NCBI RefSeq assembly: GCF_023101665.1
Contig: NZ_CP082161.1
Coordinates: 744,001 to 808,000, forward strand
Length of the DNA: 64,000 nt
Direction: 5' to 3'
Source of the DNA: Bradyrhizobium sp. 195
Lineage (GTDB): Bacteria; Pseudomonadota; Alphaproteobacteria; Rhizobiales; Xanthobacteraceae
Shown here: positions 16,469 to 25,377 of the stretch, in pieces
Numbering within the stretch: position 1 is the first letter of the stretch
Layout: each line of letters opens with the position of its first letter
The notes under the pieces: generated by a model
Database searches by the model: none
The model's input: only the letters and a program-made list of their open reading frames with translations
Told to the model about the DNA's origin: nothing
Program-made: the position numbers and the translations under genes

Positions 16469-17269
16469 ATGTCGAATGAAGCACTGAACAGCTTCGCCGG
16501 AAAATGGGCGCTGGTCACGGGAGCGTCGAGTGGCCTCGGTCTTGAATTCGCAGGTCTCCTGGCGGCGCAGAAAGTCAATCTCGTCTTGGCGGCCCGACGG
16601 CGGGAGTGGATGGAAAAGCTTGCCTCCGATCTCCGCAGCAAATACGGGGTGGATGTGCTCGTCGAGGCGATCAATCTTGCCGCGCCGAGCGCGGCCAGCC
16701 GCCTGAAAAGCAGTCTCGACGCGAGGTCGGTGACGATCGACATCTTGGTGAACAATGCCGGATTCGGCTTGCACGGCGATTTTTTGGACACGCCGATCGA
16801 GCAGACCGCGAACATGATCCAGCTCAACATCACGACGCTCACAGAGCTGACCTATCTTTTCGGCCGCGACATGTCCAAGCGGCGGTCTGGACATATCCTT
16901 CTGGTCGCCAGTCTCCTGGCTTTCCAGGCCGTTCCCAGCTACGCGGCCTATGCGGCGACCAAGGCTTATGTACTCGCCTTTGGCGAGGCCCTGCATGAAG
17001 AACTCCGCCCGCACGGCGTGGTCGTTACCAGTCTCTGCCCGGGGCACACCGCGACCGGTTTCGATGCGGCGGCCGGCGCAACCACATCGGCCATGCTGCG
17101 GCTCCTCACCATGAAGCCGCGTCCGGTTGCCGAGAGCGGCGTTCGGGCGCTCTCGCAAGGAAAGGCCATGGTGATCCCTGGCCTGACGAACAACATGGCT
17201 GCCTTTTCAAATCGCCTGACGCCGCGATCGATGCAAAGGGCCACGATGAAAAGAATAATGGACGCTTGA
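16469..17269 (+). CDS. Short-chain dehydrogenase/reductase
   Basis: The 266-residue SDR shows the cofactor motif TGASSGLG, the NNAGFG segment and a catalytic S...Y-x-x-x-K set (LLVASLLAFQ then YAAYAATKAY), so the active site looks complete. An Arg pair after the first strand (LAARRREW) favours NADPH. GAGGACG before ATG 16469 supports that start; an ATG at 16454 is less likely. It lies 74 bases behind tetR on the same strand and is probably under the same control. The substrate is unknown; the combination of TetR, SDR and RND pump suggests handling of a toxic carbonyl compound (inference). Confidence 0.85.
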   Translation: MSNEALNSFAGKWALVTGASSGLGLEFAGLLAAQKVNLVLAARRREWMEKLASDLRSKYGVDVLVEAINLAAPSAASRLKSSLDARSVTIDILVNNAGFGLHGDFLDTPIEQTANMIQLNITTLTELTYLFGRDMSKRRSGHILLVASLLAFQAVPSYAAYAATKAYVLAFGEALHEELRPHGVVVTSLCPGHTATGFDAAAGATTSAMLRLLTMKPRPVAESGVRALSQGKAMVIPGLTNNMAAFSNRLTPRSMQRATMKRIMDA

Positions 17270-17484
17270 GGCCTGGAGCGGTTGCGTGTGGGCGCGATCG
17301 AATAGCGTAGGCCCCTGTCGCGCACCCGTCCGAGCTGGCTCGCCTGACATTGGCGGCAGCGCATCCATGAACAGTCGCGATCTAATCGCCCGCCGCAGGG
17401 CTCCAGCGTGCTGAGATGCCGACTCGAACTAGAATGATGATCAATAAGATAACGTCCATATCGGGCATCTAATGGGAGGAAGAA

Positions 17485-17680
17485 ATGCGCAACGCCGGTG
17501 TACATAAATTTCCGGCAATTGACCGCGTCATCTATGGCAAAGCCGCCTCCCAATCTATCCGCGCCGAGGCGGAGCGACTTGACGCAAAGCGCGTCTTCCT
17601 CATTGCCAGTCGGGCCCTGAACTCCAACACCGACGAGATCGAGAAGATCAGGCACTCCGTAAGACGAAGCCGATATCGTC
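17485..17680 (+). pseudogene. Iron-containing alcohol dehydrogenase, N-terminal remnant
   Basis: The frame from ATG 17485 (SD GGGAGGAAG) reads MRNAGVHKFPAIDRVIYGKA and KRVFLIASRALNSNTDEIEK. That is the first 60 or so residues of the maleylacetate-reductase-like branch of Fe-dependent alcohol dehydrogenases: the first strand and the nucleotide-binding edge. After about IRHSV the homology stops and the rest of the roughly 380-residue enzyme, including all metal ligands, is missing. The next gene begins about 100 bases later. This is a deletion remnant, although the start signals remain and a short peptide may be made. Confidence 0.65.
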
Positions 17681-17786
17681 GATCTGCTGCTAATGGCCGC
17701 GTAGCAGCGGCGCCTCGCTCGTGGGGCCTCTCGTCGGGAAGCGCGCGCTCGTTAGTTCAGACAGGCTCTACGAGGAAAACCCGAGC

Positions 17787-18734
17787 ATGAACGCCTCCGC
17801 TTCAACGGCCCAACAACGGCACGCCGATAGTCCAGGGCGCTCGCGGGAGAACTCTCTGGCGAGCGGCCATATCCGCAACCGCACGGTTCACGCCAACGGG
17901 CTCGATTTCCCGATTCTGGAGGCTGGACATGGTCCCCTCGTGCTCTGCCTGCACGGCTTTCCCGATCATGCGCAGAGTTGGATCCCCTTTCTCGATCGCC
18001 TCGAGCGAGAAGGATATTGGGCGGTGGCGCCGGCGCTGCGTGGATATTGGGTCGGCGGCGCCGCACCGGACGGGTCGTACCGCGCCCTGGCAACAGGTCA
18101 GGACGTACTAGCGCTCATCGAATCGCTTGGAGCTGAGCAAGCCGTTCTCGTCGGCCATGATTTGGGCGCACGTGCAGCCTACGCTGCGGCAAGCCTCGAC
18201 GCGGGACGCGTCCGCAAGCTTGTCGGGCTGGCCGTGCCCTATGGAAAGGGACTGGCGTCGGCGTTCGTTGCCGACGGTGATCAGCAGCGACGAAGCTGGT
18301 ACATGTTCTTCTTCCAGACACGTCTGGCCGAGATCGCCGTTCAGCTGAACGACTTTGCATTCCTCGACCGCCTGTGGCGGGAATGGTCACCGGGCTATGT
18401 GCTGCCAGCTCCGGCTCGATCTTCACTCAACGAGGCCTTTGCGCAGCCCGGCGTCCTCACGCAGACTCTGGCCTATTATCGGCAGTTGTTCGCCCCGCCA
18501 TCCGACGCGGCAGCGCAAGCTCTCGAGGCTCTCGCGACTGGCCCAATTACGGTCCCGTCGCTCTATCTTCATGGGGCAGACGACGGCTGCATCTCCGCCC
18601 AGCTTAGCGAAGGCATGGAGGCGGCGTTCACGAATGGTCTTGAGCGTGTCGTGATGCCTGAAGTCGGGCACTTTCTCCATCTCGAACAACCCGACGCCGT
18701 CTTCGACCACATCCTCCGCTTCATAAGGACCTAA
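17787..18734 (+). CDS. Alpha/beta hydrolase (epoxide-hydrolase-like)
   Basis: This 315-residue protein has the oxyanion segment LHGFPDHAQSW and the nucleophile elbow VLVGHDLGARAAY, where Asp is the nucleophile as in epoxide hydrolases and haloalkane dehalogenases. The charge-relay acid lies in YLHGADDGCI and the base in PEVGHFLHLEQPD. A cap domain occupies about residues 160-240. The first 30 residues are polar and poorly conserved-looking, so a later start is possible; ATG 17787 has CGAGGAAAAC upstream. It precedes the NmrA-like gene by 68 bases. The Asp nucleophile is seen in the sequence; the substrate class is inferred. Confidence 0.85.
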   Translation: MNASASTAQQRHADSPGRSRENSLASGHIRNRTVHANGLDFPILEAGHGPLVLCLHGFPDHAQSWIPFLDRLEREGYWAVAPALRGYWVGGAAPDGSYRALATGQDVLALIESLGAEQAVLVGHDLGARAAYAAASLDAGRVRKLVGLAVPYGKGLASAFVADGDQQRRSWYMFFFQTRLAEIAVQLNDFAFLDRLWREWSPGYVLPAPARSSLNEAFAQPGVLTQTLAYYRQLFAPPSDAAAQALEALATGPITVPSLYLHGADDGCISAQLSEGMEAAFTNGLERVVMPEVGHFLHLEQPDAVFDHILRFIRT

Positions 18735-18802
18735 CCGATCCCGCGCGCGAGGATCGGACCTGTCCACGAAGCACTCGGTCACTCAGCCAACAGGACAAAT
18801 CG

Positions 18803-19783
18803 ATGTCGAAGCGGCCCCCAATATTGATCACCGGTGCCGGTGGCGAGGTTGGCTCTGTCAGCAGGACGATGATCAAGATGCTGCTGCAGCAATGTCCGGT
18901 GCGCGCCTTCGTTAGGACGGACGACGAGCGGGCTGAGGCGCTTCGACAGGCCGGAGCCGAGGTATTCGTCGGCGACCTTCTCAATGCCTCCGATGTCGCG
19001 GCTGCCCTGAAAGGTTGTCGGCGGATCTACTTCAGCATGAGCTTGAACCCCTACTATAGCGACGCGACCATCCTGATGGCCGCCGCTGCGCGTGCGCAAG
19101 GCGGCATCGAGGTTTTCGTGAACATCTCGGAGTTCGAGCAGACCTTCATGACGTTCGATCGAATGACCGCCGAGCGGGAGGCGCGAATAGCCTGGCTGGG
19201 CGGATCTGTCGCCGAGTGGTCGCCCCAACAGCGGGCACATTGGGCCTCGGAGCAGGCGTTGCAATGGTCCGGTCTCCCGGTCGTCAACATCCGAGCAACG
19301 ATATTCGCCGAGAACCCGATCCTTTCCTGGTTTCCGCTCAAGCAATTGCTGAGCGCGGGCGAACTTCATCTGCCGTTTGGCACTCAGAAGATCGCGCCAA
19401 TCGCTGCCTATGACGTTGCGGAAGTTTGCGCGAAAATCCTGACCGACCCGCCGTCGCACATATCAATGTCGTATGCGCTCACGGGACCGGTGTTGAAGGA
19501 CATGCACGGGTTTGCTGAGGACTACGGCGCCGCGCTGGGGCGCCAGGTTTCGTACGTACCCCAGGACCTGGACGCCTGGATCGGCACATACATCGACAGG
19601 GCTCTGGCATCTCGCAATCCGCACATTGCGGACCACCTGAAAGCCATCACCCGCCTGGTCGCAGGCGGACGTTATGACGTTGTCACCGACGAGCTCGAGC
19701 GATTGCTTGGGCGCGCTCCAAAGACCGTCCGATGGGCTCTCGAACACAATCCGCGTATCCGCAAAGCACTGGAGGGCGCATGA
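18803..19783 (+). CDS. NmrA-like NAD(P)-binding protein
   Basis: The 326-residue protein begins with a Rossmann glycine motif (ILITGAGGEVGSVSRTM), then the typical AEVFVGDLLNASDVAAALKG. HWASEQALQWSGLPVVNIRA follows, where the atypical SDR (NmrA/HSCARG) family often lacks the catalytic Tyr. These proteins sense NAD(P) state or reduce small quinone-like molecules. The gene probably forms a unit with the hydrolase upstream. No domain beyond the NmrA fold is seen; the C-terminal 80 residues are helical. Confidence 0.8.
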   Translation: MSKRPPILITGAGGEVGSVSRTMIKMLLQQCPVRAFVRTDDERAEALRQAGAEVFVGDLLNASDVAAALKGCRRIYFSMSLNPYYSDATILMAAAARAQGGIEVFVNISEFEQTFMTFDRMTAEREARIAWLGGSVAEWSPQQRAHWASEQALQWSGLPVVNIRATIFAENPILSWFPLKQLLSAGELHLPFGTQKIAPIAAYDVAEVCAKILTDPPSHISMSYALTGPVLKDMHGFAEDYGAALGRQVSYVPQDLDAWIGTYIDRALASRNPHIADHLKAITRLVAGGRYDVVTDELERLLGRAPKTVRWALEHNPRIRKALEGA

Positions 19784-19813
19784 TCGGCGTGACTGCGGCT
19801 CGAGGCCCTCATG

Positions 19814-20155
19814 TCACATCATGGTGCCCGGCAAAAAGCAGCGCACCCGCGGGTGGCCATCAATGTAGTAGTTCCAAACCATAGTTCGCCCGACCTTGTT
19901 AGGCTGTGTGATCACGGCCCCGTCCGGCACCATCACCCACTCATTGTTGATGCGCACACGATAGTGGCCGTGGTCGGATTCCCAGTCGACATCCGCGACG
20001 AAGTATCCATCCGCATCCGAGCAGCACTGCCCAAAGTCGCTGGACAGGCTTTCGAACCAAGGCTTCAGTGGTGAGCCGGTGTAGCGCCCATCGTCACGCG
20101 CCAGCGCGGAGGTGGCCACCATGATCAGGCCCAGCGACAAGCCCATGCGGTTCAT
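19814..20155 (-). CDS. Small exported hypothetical protein (113 aa)
   Basis: An N-terminal signal peptide (MNRMGLSLGLIMVATSALA) is followed by a polar mature domain. It holds a vicinal cysteine pair (FGQCCSDADGYF), a strand-rich middle (HYRVRINNEWVMVPDGAV) and the end WNYYIDGHPRVRCFLPGTMM. The frame is open further upstream, but only from ATG 20155 (or 20146) does it start with a signal sequence. Proteins of this kind (CC-DADG..., then ...GCFxPG) recur as short periplasmic proteins in Bradyrhizobium; I know of no function. It converges with the NmrA-like gene. Confidence 0.7.
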   Translation of the reverse strand: MNRMGLSLGLIMVATSALARDDGRYTGSPLKPWFESLSSDFGQCCSDADGYFVADVDWESDHGHYRVRINNEWVMVPDGAVITQPNKVGRTMVWNYYIDGHPRVRCFLPGTMM

Positions 20156-20363
20156 AGCGCGCAGCCCGGATGTCCAGCCGTGTACCAATCCGCGTGGCGC
20201 ACGAGAGCTCTGACCTTGGAGACCTGTCGGATCAGCAGCTCGCATACGGCATGATCGACAGTCCCTGCGGCATCCGAGATCAAGACAGGACAATCCATAT
20301 CTCCTCCTCCGGAGCCCCCAGCGAGCCGAGGCGGCGTCGGGCCAAAATAGGGGCATATCAAAC

Positions 20364-20376
20364 TATATCGGATATA
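20364..20376 (+). promoter_or_regulatory. Candidate MarR operator
   Basis: TATATC and GATATA form a palindrome around a single G, an AT-rich island in GC-rich DNA about 100 bases upstream of the MarR gene. MarR proteins commonly bind short AT-rich palindromes at their own promoters. No second copy was noticed. Confidence 0.35.
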
Positions 20377-20479
20377 CAGCAGAAGGAGCCCTCGTTCAAC
20401 TGGTCCCTCGGATCCCGCCGCTCTGGAACTATCGACAGCAAACACGCGCGGGTGATATCTTGCGCATCGGAGGGGATCG

Positions 20480-20947
20480 ATGACGAGAGCAGCTGTAGGA
20501 GCATCGAATTTCGTTGATGACCCGGCGCGCTGTAACTGCAATCAGGTCCGCCGCGCAGCCCGTCGTCTCTCGCGCTACTATGACCTCGCCCTCGCCCCGA
20601 CTGGGCTCAAAGCGACGCAATATGGTCTGTTGAGTTATCTGGTGACGTCGGGGCCAATGACGATGGCGCGTCTCGCCAAGCTGATGTCCATGGACCGCGC
20701 CACCACAGGCCATAACCTCAGACCGCTGGTGCGTGACGGTTTCGTTGAGATTTCAGTCGGCGAAACTGACCGGCGGGAACGGATCGTTACCGTCACAAAG
20801 CTGGGTCACAGAACGCATACCAGAGCCCTGCCCGCATGGCGGCGCGCGCAGACCGCCTTTGAAGAGGCCGTGGGCGAACGTGAGGCCTCTGATCTCCGCG
20901 ATTTGATGAACCGAATCGTTGACCTTCCTCTTCCCGACCCTGAGTAG
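20480..20947 (+). CDS. MarR-family transcriptional regulator
   Basis: The 155-residue winged-helix protein reads NQVRRAARRLSRYYDLALAP, then TMARLAKLMSMDRATTGHNL (helix-turn-helix recognition) and DRRERIVTVTKLGH, the DRR-x-R wing that contacts DNA. An N-terminal CNCNQ motif provides two cysteines that could be redox-sensitive, as in some MarR/OhrR-type sensors; that is inference. GGAGGGG lies in front of ATG 20480. It stands alone, without an adjacent target gene on the plus strand; the divergent small exported protein gene is a possible target. Confidence 0.9.
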   Translation: MTRAAVGASNFVDDPARCNCNQVRRAARRLSRYYDLALAPTGLKATQYGLLSYLVTSGPMTMARLAKLMSMDRATTGHNLRPLVRDGFVEISVGETDRRERIVTVTKLGHRTHTRALPAWRRAQTAFEEAVGEREASDLRDLMNRIVDLPLPDPE

Positions 20948-21584
20948 ATCGCATGATCCAGTGCGGCGCTCGACCTCGCTCTCGGCCTTGCGGGAAGAGT
21001 CCCGCTCGCGGCAGGCAGAGATCGTCGACCTTCGCCCGCGAAATGCGACCGGACGATGGAGCAGGGCTTCGTCCCACACCCCGTGGCCAGCTGTTCGCAC
21101 CGCCGTGCCTGGAGTACGCGCGATCTGCGGCCCCTCTGGCGACTTCGGGCGTTGATCATGGACTTGCCCCTAAGAGGCGCTGGCGTCCGGATGCGGGATA
21201 GCCCCTGCACAGGTGTCGCTGTTGGATGACGTCCGCTGCCGACAAGCTCGAAAGGGTGCTGCCGTTCCGCTGAACATCCTGATCGTCCTGGAGTGGTCGG
21301 CATCGCCCGAGTGCGTCTGCTGGCCTGGTTGCGCCCGGTATTGAAAAGCCCAGGCCCAGCGAGAGGATATGAAACCGGTCAGTGGCGGGTCGAGCCGTAG
21401 CCCGGCCGTGCAAAGCACCCAAAGCTCGCAGGTGGAGCTCTCTTCGGCATCAGCTTGCGAGGCATAAGGCCTTGAAAGTGAACGAGTCCATTCTAATTCA
21501 AAGGGTGCAGAGCTGCTTGATGTGCTGCTCCGGGTGCCTTTTCTTAGGAGCCGGCTACCGGCCCGGATACGGTGTCCGCGCGCT
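20948..21584. other. Intergenic stretch without a recognisable gene
   Basis: Several open frames of 60-165 codons cover this stretch on both strands, but none has a recognisable motif or credible start. No RNA gene or repeat was seen. Confidence 0.45.
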
Positions 21585-21920
21585 TATCCGCCCCACAACA
21601 TCGAGTGGAGCGAAGAGGACCGCTATCAGATATCGCTCGCTCTGGCCGGTTCGTGCGTCGCGAGGTGACCATCAGCGCGGGCCAGAACGTGCTGACCGTC
21701 GAAGGCCGCAAGGCTAATAAAGGTGCGCATCAGTTGCTGTATCAGGGAATCTCGTCTCGCCCGTTCCGGCGGCAGTTCGATCTGGCCGAGTACGTCCAAG
21801 TAAAGGCCGCTTCCTTCGTGGACGGCATGCTCAAGATCGAGCTGGGTGCGTGAGGTTCCTGATGCGATGAAGCCGCGGCAGATCCGATTCAGGCCGGCAA
21901 CGACAATCACCAGTGAGAAC
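21585..21920 (+). pseudogene. Hsp20 remnant (third small heat-shock gene, degenerate)
   Basis: The sequence reads YPPHNIEWSEEDRYQISLAL in one frame. It then reads VTISAGQNVLTVEGRKANKG and GISSRPFRRQFDLAEYV in another, and REVPDAMKPRQI after a further shift. This mirrors the Hsp20 at 3467 almost block by block. The N-terminal 35 residues are absent, a short deletion removes the residues after LALAG, and two frameshifts are present. No ROSE leader precedes it. It is a relic of a duplicated class A sHSP gene, which indicates that the sHSP cluster was once larger. Confidence 0.8.
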
Positions 21921-22050
21921 ACCAGCAGACGTCCTGAGCCTCTGCCGCTGACTTCTCCCCGGCGCGGCTGCTGCGCGGGGAAGAACCTTGGCTGCACCCG
22001 CCGGAACAGCCATTGCTGTTGATCTCCGCGCGCATCACAGGAAGAAAGCC

Positions 22051-22359
22051 ATGGAAAGCGGGACTTCAATGAACGTCCAGCAGATTGAGCGCGAGCTTCT
22101 TGCGGCCTTCGAACGTCATGGCCCTGACGGTGGAGCCATGACGATCGAGAGTCTGGCCGCCACACCGGGCATCGCGGGGCGGCCAGAGGAGCTGGCACTC
22201 GCCTTGAAACACCTCATCGGGCGCGGGCTACTCACACGAGCGGGCGAAGATCCGATGCCCGGCTCTGCAATTGCCTTTCGCCTTGTAAGGCCGACGCCAG
22301 AACGGGGCGTATACCGGTCCAGCGTTCCGGTTAAGCAAGTGACACACGGGCGCAAATGA
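22051..22359 (+). CDS. Hypothetical protein, possible winged-helix fold (102 aa)
   Basis: The protein starts MESGTSMNVQQIERELLAAF and includes LALALKHLIGRGLLTR, followed by a strand-like end (SAIAFRLV). The order of three helices and a beta hairpin resembles a small winged-helix domain, but no family is recognised and the assignment is a guess from the predicted secondary structure. ATG 22051 has AGGAAG before it; an internal ATG at 22069 is an alternative. It lies between the Hsp20 remnant and ftsH and converges on ftsH. Confidence 0.5.
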   Translation: MESGTSMNVQQIERELLAAFERHGPDGGAMTIESLAATPGIAGRPEELALALKHLIGRGLLTRAGEDPMPGSAIAFRLVRPTPERGVYRSSVPVKQVTHGRK

Positions 22360-22641
22360 CGACGTTCAGTGGTCCGTCAATCTCGCGGTGAGAGGGATTA
22401 TCGAGATCTCGTGACTGTAAGCCTGACACTGTTGTGGGCCGGCATCATGTTTGTCGGCGGGTAGCTCTAATTCGAGCACCGCAACACCAGCAAGCCGACC
22501 GGTCCACTCGCCGCGACCGTGATCTACTTTGCCAACCCTGATCTGGACACGCCGTCAGCACATGAGAAGACGACTGAGCCGCGCAAGGGCCCTGAGCGGA
22601 ACCACGCCGGCTGAGCCGCCTCGCGAGCGCGAACGTCCTGC

Positions 22642-24483
22642 TCACACGGCCCGCAGAGCTTCTTTGGGCATCTCCCGGATCAGCGCGTCAATATCGTTCT
22701 GCTCCAGCGTCTCTTTCTCCAATAGCTTCTTGGCCGCGCGGTCGAGGATCGGACGGCGAGTCGTCAGGATGGCTTCGGCCCGCTCCAGAACCCGATCGAC
22801 AATGTCCTTGACCTCGCGGTCCACGGTGGCAGCGGTTTCCTCCGCGTAGTCACGCTCGCGAACCGGGTAGGGCCGGTCCGTGCTCGCCAGGAAATTGCCA
22901 GGCTCGCGTTCATAGGCGACGCTGCCGAGCTTTTCCGACATGCCGTAGCGGGTCACCATGCTGCGGGCGATGTCGGTGACACGGCGCAGATCGTCCGCCG
23001 CTCCGGTTGACAAATGACCGAAGACGATCAACTCCGCCGCTCGACCGCCCAGCAGGACCGCCATCTTGTTCTCGAGCTCCTCTCTGGTCATCAGGAAGCG
23101 ATCTTCGATGGGCCGTTGAATAGTGTAGCCGAGGGCTCCGACGCCCCGAGGAATGATCGAGATCTTGTGCACCGGATCCACGCCGGGCAATGAGAGCGCG
23201 ACCAGCGCGTGGCCCAGCTCGTGATAGGCAACGATCTCGCGCTCTTTGGCATTGAGTAGCCGGTTGCGCTTTTCCAGACCTGCGACCATGCGCTCTACCG
23301 CATTATTGAAGTCGCTCATCGTGACCGCATCTCCGCCGCGTCGAGTGGCGAGGAGTGCCGCCTCGTTGACGAGGTTCGCGAGATCGGCGCCGGTAAAGCC
23401 CGGTGTCAATGCGGCGACGGCATCCGGAGCAACGTCAGGTGCGATCTGCACCTTTTTCATGTGAACTTTCAGGATCTCGATACGGCCTTTCTTGTCCGGC
23501 CGATCAACCAGCACCTGGCGATCAAAGCGGCCGGCCCGGAGCAGCGCAGGATCGAGTATTTCTGGCCGATTTGTTGCAGCGAGGATCACCAGGCCCGAGC
23601 GCGAGTCGAAGCCGTCGAGCTCGACCAGGAGCTGATTCAGTGTCTGTTCCTTCTCGTCATGTCCGCCAGCAAAAGGGCCAATGCCGCGGGCCCGGCCCAG
23701 CGCGTCGAGCTCGTCGATAAAAATAATCGCGGGCGCCTTTTCGTGTGCCTGCTGGAACAGGTCCCGCACGCGTGCCGCGCCGACACCGACGAACATTTCG
23801 ACGAACTCCGAACCCGAGATCGAGAAGAACGGCACCTTGGCTTCGCCGGCAACCGCCTTGGCGAGCAAGGTCTTGCCCGTCCCGGGCGGACCGACCAGCA
23901 GCACGCCTTTGGGCATACGGCCGCCGAGCCGGCCATAGTCGGAGGGTTTCTTCAGAAAGTCGACGACCTCGCGAAGTTCGTCCTTGGCCTCGTCCACACC
24001 AGCGACATCCGCAAAGGTGATGCCGGTGTTGGACTCGACGTAGATCTTGGCCTTGCTCTTCCCGATCTGCATCAGGCCTCCTCCGAGGCCACCTCCTTCG
24101 GCAACGCGGCGGCCGATGTACCACCATACGCCAAAGAAAAGGAGCACCGGCATGATCCATGAAAGCAAGTCGCGGAGGAACGTGCTCTCGATCTGGCCGG
24201 TGAAACGGACGTGGTATTTTTCTAACTCCTGCGCCACGTCCTGATCGACGCGGGTGGTCACGAACTGCTTCTGCCCGCCGGGCAATGCCTCTTTCAGCGT
24301 CCCCTGCACCGTGCGATCCGAAATACCGACGGCGTCGACTTTGCCGTCCCGGAGCAGCTGCTGGTATTCACTGTAGGGAATGACAGCGATTCTGTTCGCC
24401 GCAGCGACGACGTACTGAATGAACAGCAGCGCAAAGATCGCGAAAACAGCATACGCGAAGTTAAATCGGCTCTTCTGAGTCAT
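22642..24483 (-). CDS. ftsH: ATP-dependent zinc metalloprotease FtsH (probable accessory paralogue)
   Basis: The 613-residue AAA+ protease is anchored by two N-terminal membrane segments ([20 protein letters not shown] and a second near residue 100). It shows Walker A GPPGTGKT, Walker [13 protein letters not shown], the SRH region [20 protein letters not shown] and the zinc site HELGH. The housekeeping enzyme usually has HEAGH and IDEIDAVGR, so these substitutions fit the divergent FtsH copies found on stress-tolerance islands. It degrades misfolded membrane proteins and, in other bacteria, sigma-32. The frame opens at a TTG at 24531, but MTQKSRF at 24483 matches the usual start better. Confidence 0.93.
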   Translation of the reverse strand: MTQKSRFNFAYAVFAIFALLFIQYVVAAANRIAVIPYSEYQQLLRDGKVDAVGISDRTVQGTLKEALPGGQKQFVTTRVDQDVAQELEKYHVRFTGQIESTFLRDLLSWIMPVLLFFGVWWYIGRRVAEGGGLGGGLMQIGKSKAKIYVESNTGITFADVAGVDEAKDELREVVDFLKKPSDYGRLGGRMPKGVLLVGPPGTGKTLLAKAVAGEAKVPFFSISGSEFVEMFVGVGAARVRDLFQQAHEKAPAIIFIDELDALGRARGIGPFAGGHDEKEQTLNQLLVELDGFDSRSGLVILAATNRPEILDPALLRAGRFDRQVLVDRPDKKGRIEILKVHMKKVQIAPDVAPDAVAALTPGFTGADLANLVNEAALLATRRGGDAVTMSDFNNAVERMVAGLEKRNRLLNAKEREIVAYHELGHALVALSLPGVDPVHKISIIPRGVGALGYTIQRPIEDRFLMTREELENKMAVLLGGRAAELIVFGHLSTGAADDLRRVTDIARSMVTRYGMSEKLGSVAYEREPGNFLASTDRPYPVRERDYAEETAATVDREVKDIVDRVLERAEAILTTRRPILDRAAKKLLEKETLEQNDIDALIREMPKEALRAV

Positions 24484-24632
24484 GCCATAGGCTCGATTTG
24501 AGTAGCGACGGGCTGTTGGTCTCTGGAACAACTAGTAAGAACAGGCGAGGTTTCAGGACGAGTGCCGGACAGGACGGAGGCACATCAACAGGATCATCTC
24601 AGCAAAGCGCTGAAGCCTGCGCGTTCGCAGGA

Positions 24633-24661
24633 AGGGCCCGGTTCGCTTGAAACCGGGCCCT
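24633..24661 (-). terminator. Strong hairpin after the small exported protein gene
   Basis: AGGGCCCGGTT (24633-24643) pairs perfectly over 11 bp with AACCGGGCCCT (24651-24661) around a seven-base loop. It lies just beyond the stop codon at 24671 on the minus strand, upstream of ftsH. There is little T-richness after it, but stability is high. Confidence 0.65.
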
Positions 24662-24670
24662 CCTTCTGGG

Positions 24671-24943
24671 CTACCAACCGTACCAATAGGGATAGGCCGG
24701 CCGATAATAGCGGACCACCCGGTATCCGGGACGGTAGTAGTAGGGTGGCGGGCCATAGACCGGTCCATAATAGACCGGCGGCGCGGCCGCAGCAGCCAAT
24801 GTTCCGGCAAATAGCCCGAGAGCAAGTCCGGGGCCGATGCCCGGGCCGCCCCAATGATGATGACGCCAATGAGCCGAAGCCGGCGCAACCGATCCGATGA
24901 GGAGCGTTGCTGCCGCGACGATTGCAAGAGCAAGCTTTCTCAT
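24671..24943 (-). CDS. Small exported Tyr/Pro/Gly-rich protein (90 aa)
   Basis: A clear signal peptide (MRKLALAIVAAATLLIGSVA, cleavage after ASA) is followed by AHWRHHHWGGPGIGPGLALG, a hydrophobic stretch and a low-complexity end rich in Tyr, Pro and Arg (PPPYYYRPGYRVV). Similar short proteins are frequent in Bradyrhizobium. The mature protein could bind the cell surface or metal through its HWRHHHW cluster, which is inference. GGAGGAAA precedes ATG 24943. A strong hairpin separates it from the downstream ftsH, so it is probably monocistronic. Confidence 0.75.
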   Translation of the reverse strand: MRKLALAIVAAATLLIGSVAPASAHWRHHHWGGPGIGPGLALGLFAGTLAAAAAPPVYYGPVYGPPPYYYRPGYRVVRYYRPAYPYWYGW

Positions 24944-25310
24944 GTCACTTTCCTCCAAAATTCCCGCGCGAAAGGAGCGCTTGTCTTCCCTCTTGATTTT
25001 CACTTTGCCGAACTGCTGCCCGGCAACTATTTAAGTTAGAAGCCGTCGGGGCAAGTTCAAGTGTCGCAAGGTTTAGGAAACCAGATTGGACGTAGCCGCA
25101 AAGAGGAGAAGCTCGACGGCGGCGTCATCGTGCCTTCTCCGACTGCTACGGCTTCACAAGCAAGCGTACGCCTTAAGGCCTGATCTGGTCGGCAAACTAC
25201 CGCCGTATCAATTCGAGCCTATCGGAGGTTGTCGCCTCATCAACCGCCGGTGACGAGGTGGGCCTTGCTTCACATGTCGCGGACATGAAATGCTTCGGGA
25301 CGGAGCCATC
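24944..25310. other. Intergenic stretch
   Basis: No coding-like frame or RNA gene is visible. It carries the promoter region of the exported-protein gene on its left and the doublet repeat copy B on its right. Confidence 0.45.
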
Positions 25311-25377
25311 GCCTTTGGCTATCCGCGCGAGCGCTAGTGGTGAATAACAGCGGGTCCGTCGACCTTTGGCTATCCGC
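25311..25377 (-). repeat. Doublet repeat, copy B (inverted relative to copy A)
   Basis: GCCTTTGGCTATCCGC (25311-25326) and CCTTTGGCTATCCGC (25363-25377) with a spacer containing GCGAGCGC and AACAGCGGG are the reverse complement of the doublet at 7676-7738. The order of spacer motifs is conserved. It lies 159 bases beyond the stop codon of the GGDEF/EAL gene. Confidence 0.65.

Noticed and set aside
21951..21984. GC-rich hairpin after the Hsp20 relic
   Set aside because: Stem is imperfect and no T-tract follows; it cannot be told from chance structure in this base composition.
24484..24632. Possible sigma-32 promoter in front of ftsH (CCTGAAA ... CTTACT)
   Set aside because: Spacing is about 11 bases, too short for a sigma-32 promoter, and the -10 box does not fit.
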